Numbered from the stretch's first letter, positions 1-8,456 are shown. The stretch is DNA of 64,000 nucleotides from Wenzhouxiangella sp042310355 (GCF_042310355.1 NZ_JBHJMR010000006.1:62001-126000), one strand, 5' to 3'. Numbers and translations are program-made. Notes: generated by a model from the letters alone, not told the origin.

Positions 1-707
1 CCGCCGACACGCTGGATATTCATCACTTTCCCACCGGCGTCCAGTCCGATGGAGATGACGGCGGCCTGGCCGAGCTCGGCGCACCGGTCACGATCGACTC
101 GCCGTTCTGCGGCACGGAGACGGACCTCGATAACGACGCCATCCGCGTCGATGACGACCTCGCCGGCCGCGGCCTGGCTGCCGTGGCCCACTACACCTGC
201 AACGACCCGTCCGCGACGGTCAGGGCCGAGGGTTCGCTGGTCGTGCAGTTGATCGACCCCGACTTCCCCGACGCCGACCTGGCCGTGACCATCGACGACG
301 GGCAGACCCAGGCCGATCCGGGCCAGACCGTGACCTACACGGTGGTCGCCACCAACAACGGGCCGGAAGCCAACGGCAACGTGTGGGTCGACACCACCCT
401 GCCGCCGCAATCGAGCTGCAGCTGGACGAGCACGGCCGCGGGTGGAGCCACCGGCAACGCGGTCTCGGGCAGCGGCGATCTGCAGGAGGCGCTGGCGATG
501 CCGGCCGACGCGACGGTGACCTACACCATCGACTGCACCATCGCCGACAACGCCACGGGAACGCTCGACGCGGTCGTCACGATCGACTCCCCGGCCTCCG
601 ACGACCCGCCCGTCGAGCCCAGCGCGGACAACAGCGACAGCGATTCCAACGCGCTCGGCCCGGTGGTCGACCCGGTCTTCGAGGATCGCTTCGAGCCGAC
701 CGCGTAG
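1..707 (+). CDS. C-terminal part of an exported DUF11-repeat protein (cut by window start)
   Basis: The reading frame is open from the first bases of the window, so the start lies outside. The visible 235 residues include a DUF11-type beta-sandwich: an 'Ad LAVTIDDGQTQADPGQTVTYTVVATNNGP' type opening, the NNGP turn and a Cys pair in the 'SSCSW ... YTIDCTI' strands. DUF11 domains are typical of large cell-surface or secreted proteins. The protein ends DPVFEDRFEPTA, the first of several C-termini here with an F-x-D-R-F-E motif. It is followed directly by RAYT-element debris, with no downstream partner gene. The molecular function is unknown. Confidence 0.75.
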   Translation, partial: ADTLDIHHFPTGVQSDGDDGGLAELGAPVTIDSPFCGTETDLDNDAIRVDDDLAGRGLAAVAHYTCNDPSATVRAEGSLVVQLIDPDFPDADLAVTIDDGQTQADPGQTVTYTVVATNNGPEANGNVWVDTTLPPQSSCSWTSTAAGGATGNAVSGSGDLQEALAMPADATVTYTIDCTIADNATGTLDAVVTIDSPASDDPPVEPSADNSDSDSNALGPVVDPVFEDRFEPTA

Positions 708-763
708 GCGAGAGCCAGAACCAGCAGAACCAGGACACCCACGATTACTTCGGCTGCGAATCC

Positions 764-1014
764 GGGACACCCACAATTTGTAGGAAAATGCCTACGGATC
801 GTCACGACATTCGCCGGATGCCAGGGCAACTCGTTCGAGGCCAGCATTGGCCCATGGCCTATCCACGCAGCCAACGGGTCAGCGACGAGGAGCCCGACTT
901 CTACCATTGCGTGAGCCGGTGCGTCCGGCGTGCGTTTCTGTGCGGCACCGACAGTTCCACCGGCCAGGACTTCGAACATCGCCGGCAATGGAACGAGGCT
1001 CGGATCTACAAGCT
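764..1014 (+). mobile_element. RAYT element fragment, opposite orientation: right end plus transposase N-terminus
   Basis: A right end in reverse orientation (764-795, with the 5-bp-stem palindrome 780-795) is followed after 58 nt by an ATG at 854. This encodes the first 54 residues of a RAYT (MAYPRSQRVSDEEPDFYHC...). The fragment stops exactly where the left end of the next element begins (1015). It is the only clear RAYT coding fragment on the plus strand in the window. A separate left-end copy lies just upstream at 727-746. Confidence 0.8.
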
Positions 1015-1349
1015 GAAAAACCAGGACACCCACGATCTTCCTGGCTAAATCATCCTCTCCGTGGTCGTCCTGAGATAGAAGTCTGCGGAAGTTGGGGCTG
1101 AATTGGCTGCGATTATTGGGCGTATCAAGCCGTCCGCCGGTGGTCTGAAGCCGATTTCGCGCACGGGCTGGCACCCGGCTCATTCCGGTCAATCGAAATT
1201 CCAGGTCAGGAGAACGTCACCAGGGGACTGGCTGTTCTCGTAGCTTCTTGAGCGCGAACTCTCCGGACACGCCTTTCATCCAGCGCTGGCCCAGATCGGC
1301 AGCCTTCAGCATTAGCGCCTCGGCGGACCCGATTGCCCGGTAGTAGGGG
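1015..1349 (-). mobile_element. Truncated RAYT element: left end and transposase C-terminus
   Basis: It starts with the left end GAAAAACCAGGACACCCACG and runs through about 200 nt of subterminal sequence into the minus-strand C-terminal codons of a RAYT (stop at 1217-1219, readable to about 1345). The copy is cut within the transposase gene at the next left end (1350). No right end belongs to it. Confidence 0.8.
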
Positions 1350-1507
1350 GAAAAACCAGGACACCCACGATTTTCCTGGCTGAATCAGCCTCGGTGCGGT
1401 CGCCTGGGCATCAAAATCTGCTGATGATGGAGTCAAAGTGGCCCTGATTTGGCGTGTCGAGCGGCCCGCTGGTGGTCTGAGGCCGAGTTCGCCCACGGGC
1501 TGGTAGG
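1350..1507 (-). mobile_element. RAYT element left-end fragment
   Basis: Left end GAAAAACCAGGACACCCACG plus about 140 nt of subterminal sequence, including the GGCTGAATCAGCC near-palindrome. It stops before the transposase stop codon, where the left end of full copy A begins. This makes three left ends in the same orientation within 500 bp. Confidence 0.75.
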
Positions 1508-2824
1508 GAAAACTAGGACACCCACGATCTTCCTGGCTAAATCATCCTCTCCGTGGTCGTCCTGAGATAGAAGTCTGCGGAAGTTGGGGCTAAATTGGCT
1601 GCGATTGGGCGTATCAATCCGTCCGCTGGTGGTCTGAAGCCGATTTCGCGCACGGGCTGGCACCCGGCTCATTCCGGTCAATCCAAATTCCGGGTCAGGA
1701 GAACGTCACCAGGGGACTGGCTGTTCTCGTAGCTTCTTGAGGGCGAATTCCCCGGATACGCCTTTCATCCAGCGCTGGCCCAGATCGGCAGCCTTCAGCA
1801 TTAGCGCCTCGGCGGACCCGATTGCCCGGTAGTAGCGCCTCTCGGTGCCCTGCACGCGCCGCATCCACTCGCGGGGGTGGTTGGCGAGGCTCCATAGACC
1901 ATCGGGCGGCGCTTCCTCGGTGGGGGATAACTTGCCGCGCTTGTCAGGATGGGCCTGGAGTCCGGTCCAGCGAACCAGATCGATGTAGCTGGATTCGGTG
2001 AGCTCCGCCAAGGCGTCGACATCCAGGCCGGCGACCGGCTTGAGTGCCTGGTCCTGAGAGCCACGGCCAAGCGCCTTTCTAATAGCAGATCCAGCTGATT
2101 CGAGCCGGTGCCGTACAGACGTGTGTTCCGAGTCGTTCAGCGTCTCGCACATGCCGGCGCGCACCGGATTGAGATCCACGTAGGCCATGCAGGACAACAC
2201 AGCCTGCTCATCCAGCAGCGCCTGACACTTGAACCGGCCTTCCCAGAACCGACCCGTACAGCCGTCCTCGCGGTTGGCCATGCGGGCGATAGGTTCGTTG
2301 AGCGCGCGCATGAACCAGCTGATCGAGCCGAGGCGCTGACGAATGACTTCCAGGCGCTCGGTGTTCCCGAGGAGGGCGAGGGTGGCTCGCTCCACGCAGG
2401 CCGGATCGTCGCGATTGCTGATGGACCCTGGGAAGATCGCCAGCCAACGCTCTGCGACCTCCCAATCAGACCACTGCCAGGGCGCTTGCGGATCGCTGCG
2501 GAGAACCACGTGCGTATGGTTCGACATGACGGCGTAGGCGTACACGGAAACCGCGAAGCTGTCGGCCAGCTTTAGGACCCGATCTTCGATCCACTGACGC
2601 CGATGCTCGTAGTCCTTGCCGGTGGCGCTGTCGAATCCGCAGAGGAAGGCGCGCCGGACGCATCGGCTAACGCAATGGAAGAATCCGGGCTCTTCGTCGC
2701 TAACCAATTGACTGCGTGGATAGGCCATGTGCCAATGTTGGCCTCAAGCAGGTTGCCTTGGCATCCGGAGAATGTCGTGAGGATCGGTAGGAAATTTCCT
2801 ACAAATCGTGGGTGTCCCGGATTC
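1508..2824 (-). mobile_element. Complete RAYT element, copy A
   Basis: The left end (GAAAACTAGGACACCCACGA at 1508) and the right end (palindrome GTAGGAAATTTCCTAC at 2787-2802, then AAATCGTGGGTGTCCCGG) bracket an intact minus-strand RAYT gene. The outer 14-18 nt of the two ends are inverted repeats of each other. The GTAG head of the palindrome matches the GTAG tetranucleotide known from REP sequences. The right-end palindrome sits 58 nt upstream of the transposase ATG, the same spacing as in the other copies. Confidence 0.85.
1706..2728 (-). CDS. REP-associated tyrosine transposase (RAYT), copy A
   Basis: 340-residue IS200-like Y1/HUH transposase. The metal-binding HUH motif is H71-T-H73 in 'VMSNHTHVVLRSD', and the probable catalytic tyrosine is Y183 in 'SCMAYVDLNPVRAG'. 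The RAYT-typical 'GRFWEGRFKCQALLDEQAVL' stretch lies between them. The C-terminal about 130 residues (ending EQPVPW) are extra to the Y1 core. The ATG start (MAYPRSQLVSDEEPGF) is shared by all copies and fragments. Family knowledge: RAYTs act on single-stranded REP hairpins. Intact catalytic residues suggest an active enzyme, which may drive the many terminal-repeat copies nearby. Confidence 0.92.
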   Translation of the reverse strand: MAYPRSQLVSDEEPGFFHCVSRCVRRAFLCGFDSATGKDYEHRRQWIEDRVLKLADSFAVSVYAYAVMSNHTHVVLRSDPQAPWQWSDWEVAERWLAIFPGSISNRDDPACVERATLALLGNTERLEVIRQRLGSISWFMRALNEPIARMANREDGCTGRFWEGRFKCQALLDEQAVLSCMAYVDLNPVRAGMCETLNDSEHTSVRHRLESAGSAIRKALGRGSQDQALKPVAGLDVDALAELTESSYIDLVRWTGLQAHPDKRGKLSPTEEAPPDGLWSLANHPREWMRRVQGTERRYYRAIGSAEALMLKAADLGQRWMKGVSGEFALKKLREQPVPW

Positions 2825-2912
2825 TCCTCCGATTCTCCTCCCGGATTCTCCGGATTCTCCTCCCGGATTCTCCGGATTCTCCTCATCGTGGGTGTCCCGA
2901 TTCTCCTGCGCG
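2819..2912. repeat. GGATTCTCC micro-repeat with extra right-end copy
   Basis: Just outside the right end of copy A, a block of GGATTCTCC/CCGGATTCTCCTCC units is repeated about six times. Within it lies a second partial right end (ATCGTGGGTGTCCCGATTC, about 2884-2903). The units copy the sequence at the right-end junction, suggesting slippage or repeated events at this boundary. Confidence 0.7.
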
Positions 2913-2981
2913 GATAGGCCATACGTTGATCCTGCCACCAGACCGCGAGGTAGCCAATCCTTAGACTGCCTTGCCGTGATG

Positions 2982-3015
2982 TAGGAAAACTCCTACAGAT
3001 CGTGGGTGTACTGAA
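2982..3015 (+). repeat. Solo RAYT right end
   Basis: GTAGGAAAACTCCTAC followed by AGATCGTGGGTGTACTG. The palindrome and terminal repeat are preserved with few changes, and no transposase is attached. Confidence 0.75.
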
Positions 3016-3080
3016 TTCCGGAATTCCGGTGCTGAGTTCCCCCGAAACTATGTTGGCCAATCGGGAGACTGCCCCGTCGA

Positions 3081-3122
3081 TCTATAGGACATTTCCTACA
3101 AACCGTGGTTGTCTTGTCCTGG
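3081..3122 (+). repeat. Degenerate solo RAYT right end
   Basis: TAGGACATTTCCTACAAACC followed by GTGGTTGTCTTGTCCTGG. This is a decayed copy of the right-end palindrome and terminal repeat. The roughly 220 nt from here to the next gene hold no other recognisable feature. Confidence 0.55.
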
Positions 3123-3342
3123 TTCTGCGCTGGCTCTGCGCGTCCTTGTTCTCGTGCTCTTGAATGACAGAAATTTCCTGTGCTAGGGTATTGGCGGCGT
3201 TTCCGTTCGGGGGGATGGTCACGCATCTACGTACATGCAGCTAGCGTTGGCCCACTTTTATCAGGGCGGAGCTCATTTCGTACGGTAACTCTACTATCAG
3301 CGCTGGTCGCATGACTCCGTTCGAGCAACTCGAGAGGAGTTT

Positions 3343-4284
3343 ATGACGATGCCGATTGACTGCAAGAAATGGTGTATCTGTGCTGTCTTGCTTTTGTGCT
3401 CCTTCTCTGTGTCTGGAGGCACCGTAGGGCGAGTGATAAAGGTTGAGGAGGGTGTTGGGTATGCCGTATACGAAGTAGTTGCCACATGGGAAGTGCCTGG
3501 AGTCTCAGAAGAGCCAAGCGCTCCAGGGGATCTTGAGGCCTATTCAACTCCACCGATTGGCGGCCCGTGGTGCGATGAGGATAACATCTGCTATGACCCG
3601 CATTCTGCATCTCCTCCACCCCAATTGCATGACCCGTGGGTTGGTGACCGCATCACCGTGATTGGGATGGGGGTTAGCTTTGCCTCGTTGGGTACAATGT
3701 TTCCAAGGCTCTCAATTGGAGGAGGAGGTGGAGGTGGGGGAACGCCCGGTGAACCGGACCTGAGAGTTCGCCCTGACCCTCCCGATCTTCCGTGCGACTC
3801 GCAGAATTCAGATCTCAATTCCGAGAAAGAGTTCTTGGAGGATCTTTTCGAAGATTCCAACTTCTCAGAGTTCAGGGCGGGCAGAGAAAGGAGTGGGTAT
3901 GCAGGCATCGAACAGGCTGGGTTCATTTTGCCTGACGGCACAACGATAGATTTAGGAGCGATCGGGGCTCTGATAAATCAAACAGCGTGCGGTTTTGGCT
4001 TTGATGCGTCTGTAATGGAAGGACTAACTATTCCGGATGGATCGATATTCGTACATACACATCCATGGTCCAACGGTGATGATCAAGAGCCTGCATGCGG
4101 CCCACCTGACGGTGGAGCAGAGTTGGTCTACCGTCCAGGCCCGGGGACGTTTGATGATGATGCGCTAACTTCGCTTCAACAGTTCTATGGCGTAAACATT
4201 ATCGGGGTAGTGATAGATGGTGATCAACTGACAATATTTGACGAAAATGGGGACGTGCTTGACGAATCAAACAGATGCTATTGA
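3343..4284 (+). CDS. Exported protein with JAB-like HTHP motif
   Basis: 313 residues. The start is supported by GAGAGGAG 5 nt upstream. An N-terminal signal peptide (CCAVLLLCSFSVSGG-type core, residues 10-27) is followed by an uncharacterised region, a run of eight glycines near residues 127-134, and an acidic C-terminal domain. That domain contains 'GSIFVHTHPWSNGDD' and 'NIIGVVIDGDQLTIFD'. The H-x-H-P motif followed by aspartates resembles JAB/MPN metalloprotease-like or DUF4329-like domains, but the match is by eye and weak. The DNA is visibly AT-richer than the chromosome around it, suggesting transfer. The next gene follows after 35 nt, so the two probably form an operon. Confidence 0.7.
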   Translation: MTMPIDCKKWCICAVLLLCSFSVSGGTVGRVIKVEEGVGYAVYEVVATWEVPGVSEEPSAPGDLEAYSTPPIGGPWCDEDNICYDPHSASPPPQLHDPWVGDRITVIGMGVSFASLGTMFPRLSIGGGGGGGGTPGEPDLRVRPDPPDLPCDSQNSDLNSEKEFLEDLFEDSNFSEFRAGRERSGYAGIEQAGFILPDGTTIDLGAIGALINQTACGFGFDASVMEGLTIPDGSIFVHTHPWSNGDDQEPACGPPDGGAELVYRPGPGTFDDDALTSLQQFYGVNIIGVVIDGDQLTIFDENGDVLDESNRCY

Positions 4285-4319
4285 ATAGGGATGTAATCCT
4301 ACGGAAATGGAGATTTGCT

Positions 4320-4847
4320 ATGAATTGGTACCGAATTAGCTTGGCCGCCTTATTTTTGTTTTCCGGTCTAGGTTCAGTTGTCGCAGACGATCGGGGTGAA
4401 GTGGGCCCGGCTTGCATGACCCCAAGCGATCGAGTCGAGAGCCACATGATGAGTTTTGCACGACGTAGTGAGGACTGGAGCAATGCGCGCGCGCGCGCTG
4501 CCGTTGGTTCAACTGAACCAGTTGCACTTACAGATCAAGCCGCTCGCGGAATTTGCGAAAAATTGTGGGAAAAGGCAGCTCCTTTGCTTGCAGTGCAAAA
4601 GCAAACCGAGTCGGGCGAATTCTACAAGTTCGACGTGGGCTTCTATAGTTTTGGACCGTTCTATGCGGTCGCTGCACTCGAGAACACTGTAGACCCTGCT
4701 AGAGAAGAAATTCCTCCACTCGAAAGAATACACACTGGGGCGGAGGGTGTCATCGTCCTATTTAGTAGGGAACTGGAGTTTCTTGGGCACTACGACTACC
4801 GCGGCTACTCGCGAGATAGAGATCCTGAACTAGTTCTCAACAGGTAG
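4320..4847 (+). CDS. Exported hypothetical protein, partner of the HTHP-motif protein
   Basis: 175 residues beginning MNWYRISLAALFLFSGLGSV, a clear signal peptide ending near VVADD. An upstream in-frame start exists, but only the internal ATG gives a signal peptide. The mature part has two cysteines and a C-terminal 'GAEGVIVLFSRELEFLGHYDYRGYSRDRDPELVLNR' beta-strand-like segment. I do not recognise the family. It shares the AT-rich composition of the gene before it. A role as accessory or immunity-like partner is possible but not shown. Confidence 0.65.
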   Translation: MNWYRISLAALFLFSGLGSVVADDRGEVGPACMTPSDRVESHMMSFARRSEDWSNARARAAVGSTEPVALTDQAARGICEKLWEKAAPLLAVQKQTESGEFYKFDVGFYSFGPFYAVAALENTVDPAREEIPPLERIHTGAEGVIVLFSRELEFLGHYDYRGYSRDRDPELVLNR

Positions 4848-4908
4848 TTGGCGGTTGACGGAGGGGTAGCCGGGCACACACTGCTCTCCCATAAAGTGTG
4901 GCGAGCAC

Positions 4909-5040
4909 CGGAAAACCCAGGACACCCACGATTTGCCTGGGCAAATCGGCCTCTTGTCATTGGGCAGCGCCTCGGAATCTTCTGAGAATGGGCCCAGAAG
5001 TGGCCCGAATTGGCCTGTCTGAACCGCCCCGGTTTTACCG
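4909..5040 (-). mobile_element. RAYT left-end fragment
   Basis: Left end GGAAAACCCAGGACACCCAC, then the hairpin CGATTTGCC-TG-GGCAAATCG (nearly perfect 9-bp arms) and about 100 nt of subterminal sequence ending where an IS3-like relic starts. The arms show the subterminal hairpin better than most copies. Confidence 0.7.
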
Positions 5041-5068
5041 GAGACTCCATCATTTGAGAGGATGGAGC

Positions 5069-5127
5069 CATGAACGACAAGAGAAGATACAGCCCGGAAG
5101 TCCGGGAACGAGCCATTCGGATGGTGT
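5069..5127 (+). pseudogene. IS3-family OrfA remnant (N-terminus)
   Basis: The codons read MNDKRRYSPEVRERAIRMV and then a stop. This matches the typical opening of IS3-family OrfA helix-turn-helix proteins ('...RYSPEFRERAVRMV'). A GAGAGGATGG-type ribosome site precedes it. Only the first 19 residues survive. Confidence 0.6.
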
Positions 5128-5229
5128 AGAGCGACACCGTAACCTGCCGATAAGGCGACACCCAGATTTACGCACCCCGGGGTGATTGTCTACGCTGCAT
5201 TCCTGTCGATTGCAGGGAGCAGCGTACCG

Positions 5230-5361
5230 ATGACCACTGACCTGGAGGTACGTATGACCATCAAGACTCTGGCCCGCAAGGGCGTTCCGAAGCGGGACAT
5301 CGCCCGCCAACTCAACATGAGTGAGGGCAACATTCGCTACCACTTGCGCCGGATCGAGAGT
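5230..5361 (+). pseudogene. IS21-family IstA remnant (N-terminal HTH)
   Basis: Reads MTTDLEVRMTIKTLARKGVP KRDIARQLNMSEGNIRYHLRRIES in two parts. This matches the N-terminal helix-turn-helix of IS21 IstA transposases ('...IRTLARQGVSKREIARRLGIS...'). The frame is cut exactly where the left end of RAYT copy B begins, so the RAYT element arrived later. Confidence 0.65.
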
Positions 5362-6678
5362 GAAAACCAGGACACCCACGATTTCCTCGGCTGAATCAGC
5401 CTCTCCTGGGTGGGCGGGACATCGGAATCTGCTGAGAATGAGCCTGAAGTGGCCGCGACTTGGGGTGCCAAGCGCTGTGCCGGTCGTCTGGGGCCGATTC
5501 TGAGCACGGGCTGGTGTCCGGTCTATGCCGTTCAACCGGAAGCCCAGGTCAGGATGGGGCTACCAAGGTATTGGCTGTTCTCGTAGCTTCTTGAGCGCGA
5601 ATTCTCCCGAAATGCCTTTCATCCATCGTTGGCCCAGGTCGGCCGCTTTCATCATCAGGGCCTCAGCGGATCCGATCGCCCGGTAGTAGCGGCTCTCGGT
5701 CCCCTGCACGCGCCGCATCCACTCGCGGGGATGATTGGCGACGCTCCATAGACCCTCGGGCGGTGCTTCCTCGGCGGCGGAAAGCTTGCCGCGCTTTTCA
5801 GGATGGGTTTGGAGCCCGGTCCAGCGGACCAGATCGATGTAGCTGGATTCTGTCAAATCGGCGAGAGTGTCGACCTCGAGACCAGCGACAGGTTTGAGCG
5901 CCTGCTCCTGAGAGCAACGGCCAAGCGCCTTTCCAATTGCGTTTTGAGTCGATTCGATTCGGTATCGCACGGAGGTATGTTCGGAGTCGCGAAGCGTCTC
6001 GCACATGCCGGCGCGAACCGGATTGAGATCGACGTAGGCCATGCAGGACAGAACGGCTTGCTCATCGAGCAGCGCCTGACACTTGAACCGGCCTTCCCAG
6101 AACCGACCCGTACAGCCGTCCTCGCGGTTGGCCATGCGGGCGATAGGTTCGTTGAGCGCGCGCATGAACCAGCTGATCGATCCGAGGCGCTGACGAATGA
6201 CTTCCAGGCGCTCGGTGTTCCCGAGGATGGCGAGGGTGGCCCGCTCCACGCAGGCCGGGTCGTCGCGATTGCTGATAGACCCCGGGAATACTGCCAGCCA
6301 ACGCTCTGCGACCTCCCAATCAGACCACTGCCAGGGCGTTTGCGGGTCACTACGGAATACAACGTGCGTGTGGTTCGACATGACGGCATACGCAAAAACG
6401 GAGACCGCGAAGCTCTCTGCCAGCGTGTAGATCCGATCCTTGATCCATTTCCGGCGGTACTCGAAGTTCCTGCCCGATTCCTGATCGAATCCGCACAGAA
6501 ACGCACGCCGGACGCACCGGCTCACGCAATGGTAGAAGCCGGGCTCCTCGTCACTGACCAGTTGGCTGCGTGGGTAGGCCATGCTGGAAGCCTGACAAAG
6601 AGATCCGTCCAATGGAATCCGAAGATTGCCGCGCTGCAGTGTAGGAAATTTCCTACAAATCGTGGGTGTCCTGGATTC
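5362..6678 (-). mobile_element. Complete RAYT element, copy B
   Basis: Left end GAAAACCAGGACACCCACGA at 5362. Right-end palindrome GTAGGAAATTTCCTAC at 6641-6656, followed by AAATCGTGGGTGTCCTGGATTC. An intact transposase lies between them and the leader is again 58 nt. It interrupts an IS21 relic on the left. On the right the terminal sequence 'GTGTCCTGGATTC' is reiterated three more times (6679-6735). Confidence 0.85.
5560..6582 (-). CDS. REP-associated tyrosine transposase (RAYT), copy B
   Basis: 340 residues, very similar to copy A throughout. It has the HUH pair in 'MSNHTHVVFRSD' and the catalytic Tyr in 'MAYVDLNPVRAGMCE'. The start is placed at MAYPRSQLVSDEEPGFYHC, although an in-frame ATG lies ten codons upstream, because this start is conserved in every copy at 58 nt from the right-end palindrome. 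All expected catalytic residues are present, so it may be functional. Confidence 0.92.
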   Translation of the reverse strand: MAYPRSQLVSDEEPGFYHCVSRCVRRAFLCGFDQESGRNFEYRRKWIKDRIYTLAESFAVSVFAYAVMSNHTHVVFRSDPQTPWQWSDWEVAERWLAVFPGSISNRDDPACVERATLAILGNTERLEVIRQRLGSISWFMRALNEPIARMANREDGCTGRFWEGRFKCQALLDEQAVLSCMAYVDLNPVRAGMCETLRDSEHTSVRYRIESTQNAIGKALGRCSQEQALKPVAGLEVDTLADLTESSYIDLVRWTGLQTHPEKRGKLSAAEEAPPEGLWSVANHPREWMRRVQGTESRYYRAIGSAEALMMKAADLGQRWMKGISGEFALKKLREQPIPW

Positions 6679-7212
6679 CCCAAATCATGGGTGTCCTGGA
6701 TTCCTCCGTGTCCTGGATTCCTCCTGGATTCCCATGCTTGGACGAGGCCAATTGAAGGTCCGCTGTCGCATAGGTGAGCGGCCTTGCAAAGTAAGGTGAC
6801 GCGGAAGTTATAGCGTGTGTAGCTAAGCGGACCAGCGATCGCAAGACCTGGCTGACCTGATTCAGGCAGCCGACAATCGAGGGCGTCCTGGTTTCGATCA
6901 CTTATGCCCTTCTTGGCGCCGGAGACATCATTGTCGATCAATCGGGGAACCACCTTGCCGATCCGTAGGAGATCTCCTGCGGCATCGTAGTTGCCCTGGA
7001 TATCTACCAAATTCCCCTGAGGTTGACCGGCACTTTTTACATTTGATAGGCTTTTTCCTGCTATCGGCTACTGTTGGGGCCGGTGGCCTTTCATGTCGCC
7101 ATTGGTGGAGGCGAGCCACATACGCGAATTGGTCGGCTCGCTTCGATGGGGGGCAGTTGTGTGTGCGGTTAGATTGGATCATACATCTCTTACGCCGCGA
7201 GACACATGGTGA
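6679..7212. other. Intergenic region with reiterated right-end sequence
   Basis: The first 60 nt repeat partial right ends (CAAATCATGGGTGTCCTGG, then TCCTGGATTCCTCC units). A decayed palindrome GTAGGAGATCTCCTGCGG with 'GTTGCCCTGG' lies at 6966-7001. I see no gene here. The last 180 nt presumably hold the promoter of the exported-protein pair that follows, but no convincing -35/-10 pair stands out. Confidence 0.5.
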
Positions 7213-7248
7213 TTGTTTTGTCCTTTGAAACTACGGAGGCTTGTGGTT

Positions 7249-8028
7249 ATGCGACTAGTCGCCTTAATTGGAATGCTATTCTTCGCCGCCAATGCTAATG
7301 CTCAAGATCCTGAGTGGGTTGTGTGCGGGACATGCGATTCTCAATTTGACTACCGTGTTTTTCTGGAGGGGCAGGTCGAGCATCGCCCTGATGGTACATA
7401 TGAGTTTATGGTTGCCAACCATAATCAAGTTGAGTTAATCGAAGCAAGCGTCTACATTGAGCACCAAGGCACTGCGCCCCCGATGATTCTTGTGGCAACG
7501 GATCCGGCTCCAGTGACGCTGCAGTCCGAATTTGAGGAGATAGTGGAGTATGCCACCGAGGATAGCTATATCGTAATCCCACCGGATGCGTGCACTCATT
7601 GTGGAAGTGCCTCAGATGCAGGCTTTGGTGGCGCAATGGAGCCTGACTTTCTCCAGTACGTAATGAACCACAATTTGGTTGATTCTGTGCTTGAGAATTT
7701 GAGGAGTTTTACGTCCGTAGTCGTGGCGGTTAGTAAAACACTGATTTTTGGAAAACACCACACGGTCGTGGTCATTTTTCCCAATGGTGACACCTTGCAG
7801 CTAGATGTCAAGGGGCTTGGTCCTACTGCAGTAGGTACGCTATTCTATGCGGACGGAACAGCTACGGATTCTGATGGCAATCCATTGGACGGGAGCGTCG
7901 CTGGATCGCAGTATGGTGGTTCCGGAGCCGGTGGCGGTTTCCTCGTTCGCGTAGGCGGCGGTACTTCAGTGCTGCTATGTACATCGAGTAATATTCCAGG
8001 TAGCGGCGTGCAATGCAGCCCGCTTTGA
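7249..8028 (+). CDS. Exported hypothetical protein
   Basis: 259 residues. The ATG at 7249 is preferred because ACGGAGG lies 9-10 nt upstream and the resulting N-terminus MRLVALIGMLFFAANANAQ is a textbook signal peptide. The mature protein has a 'CGTCDSQFDY' start, a beta-rich middle, a 'PPDACTHCGSASDAG' cysteine pair and a glycine/serine-rich C-terminus ending in CTSSNIPGSGVQCSPL. No family is recognised. Like the 3343-4847 pair, it is AT-richer than its surroundings, is flanked on both sides by RAYT elements and is followed by a small second gene. Confidence 0.65.
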   Translation: MRLVALIGMLFFAANANAQDPEWVVCGTCDSQFDYRVFLEGQVEHRPDGTYEFMVANHNQVELIEASVYIEHQGTAPPMILVATDPAPVTLQSEFEEIVEYATEDSYIVIPPDACTHCGSASDAGFGGAMEPDFLQYVMNHNLVDSVLENLRSFTSVVVAVSKTLIFGKHHTVVVIFPNGDTLQLDVKGLGPTAVGTLFYADGTATDSDGNPLDGSVAGSQYGGSGAGGGFLVRVGGGTSVLLCTSSNIPGSGVQCSPL

Positions 8029-8064
8029 CACCTTTATTGCAGAGTTTTGCTCTCGGAGTGGACT

Positions 8065-8418
8065 ATGAATGAGAGATTCCTTTGGATAATTTGTACTGCG
8101 CTTTTGCTGACGGCTCTTGGAGTAACCGGAGTCATGCTTTATCAACAATCCGAACGTGCTGAGAGGGTTGCCGTGATGACGGCAATTCAGAATGCCAATG
8201 TTCTTGCTGCGGCAAAGGAAGGTGATCTCGAAGAGGTTCGAAGAACACTTGATCTTGCGCTTAGGTCGGATTTAGGGAGCATGCAAAGCTACGTGAACAT
8301 GCGCGGCACAGCTGATTCTGATCACTATCAGATGCTGCTGTCAAAGCTGTCCGAGAATCATCCCGAGCTCTACGCACATTTGACTCGGCAGACGGATGCT
8401 GAAACCGCTGTCAATTAG
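8065..8418 (+). CDS. Small membrane-anchored protein
   Basis: 117 residues. It begins MNERFLWIICTALLLTALGV, one N-terminal transmembrane or uncleaved signal segment followed by YQQSERAERV. The rest is a short, charged helical domain. CGGAGTG lies 5-11 nt before the ATG. It starts 36 nt after the preceding exported-protein gene and is probably co-transcribed. The function is unknown. Confidence 0.6.
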   Translation: MNERFLWIICTALLLTALGVTGVMLYQQSERAERVAVMTAIQNANVLAAAKEGDLEEVRRTLDLALRSDLGSMQSYVNMRGTADSDHYQMLLSKLSENHPELYAHLTRQTDAETAVN

Positions 8419-8456
8419 CGTGTAGATTGGTTACCAGCGCAACTTGCGTGGGGGTT

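Noticed and set aside
383..1048. Plus-strand 221-codon frame joining the DUF11 gene region and the RAYT fragment
   Set aside because: Its first half is an out-of-frame reading of the DUF11 gene; only the part from 854 is meaningful, as a RAYT N-terminus.
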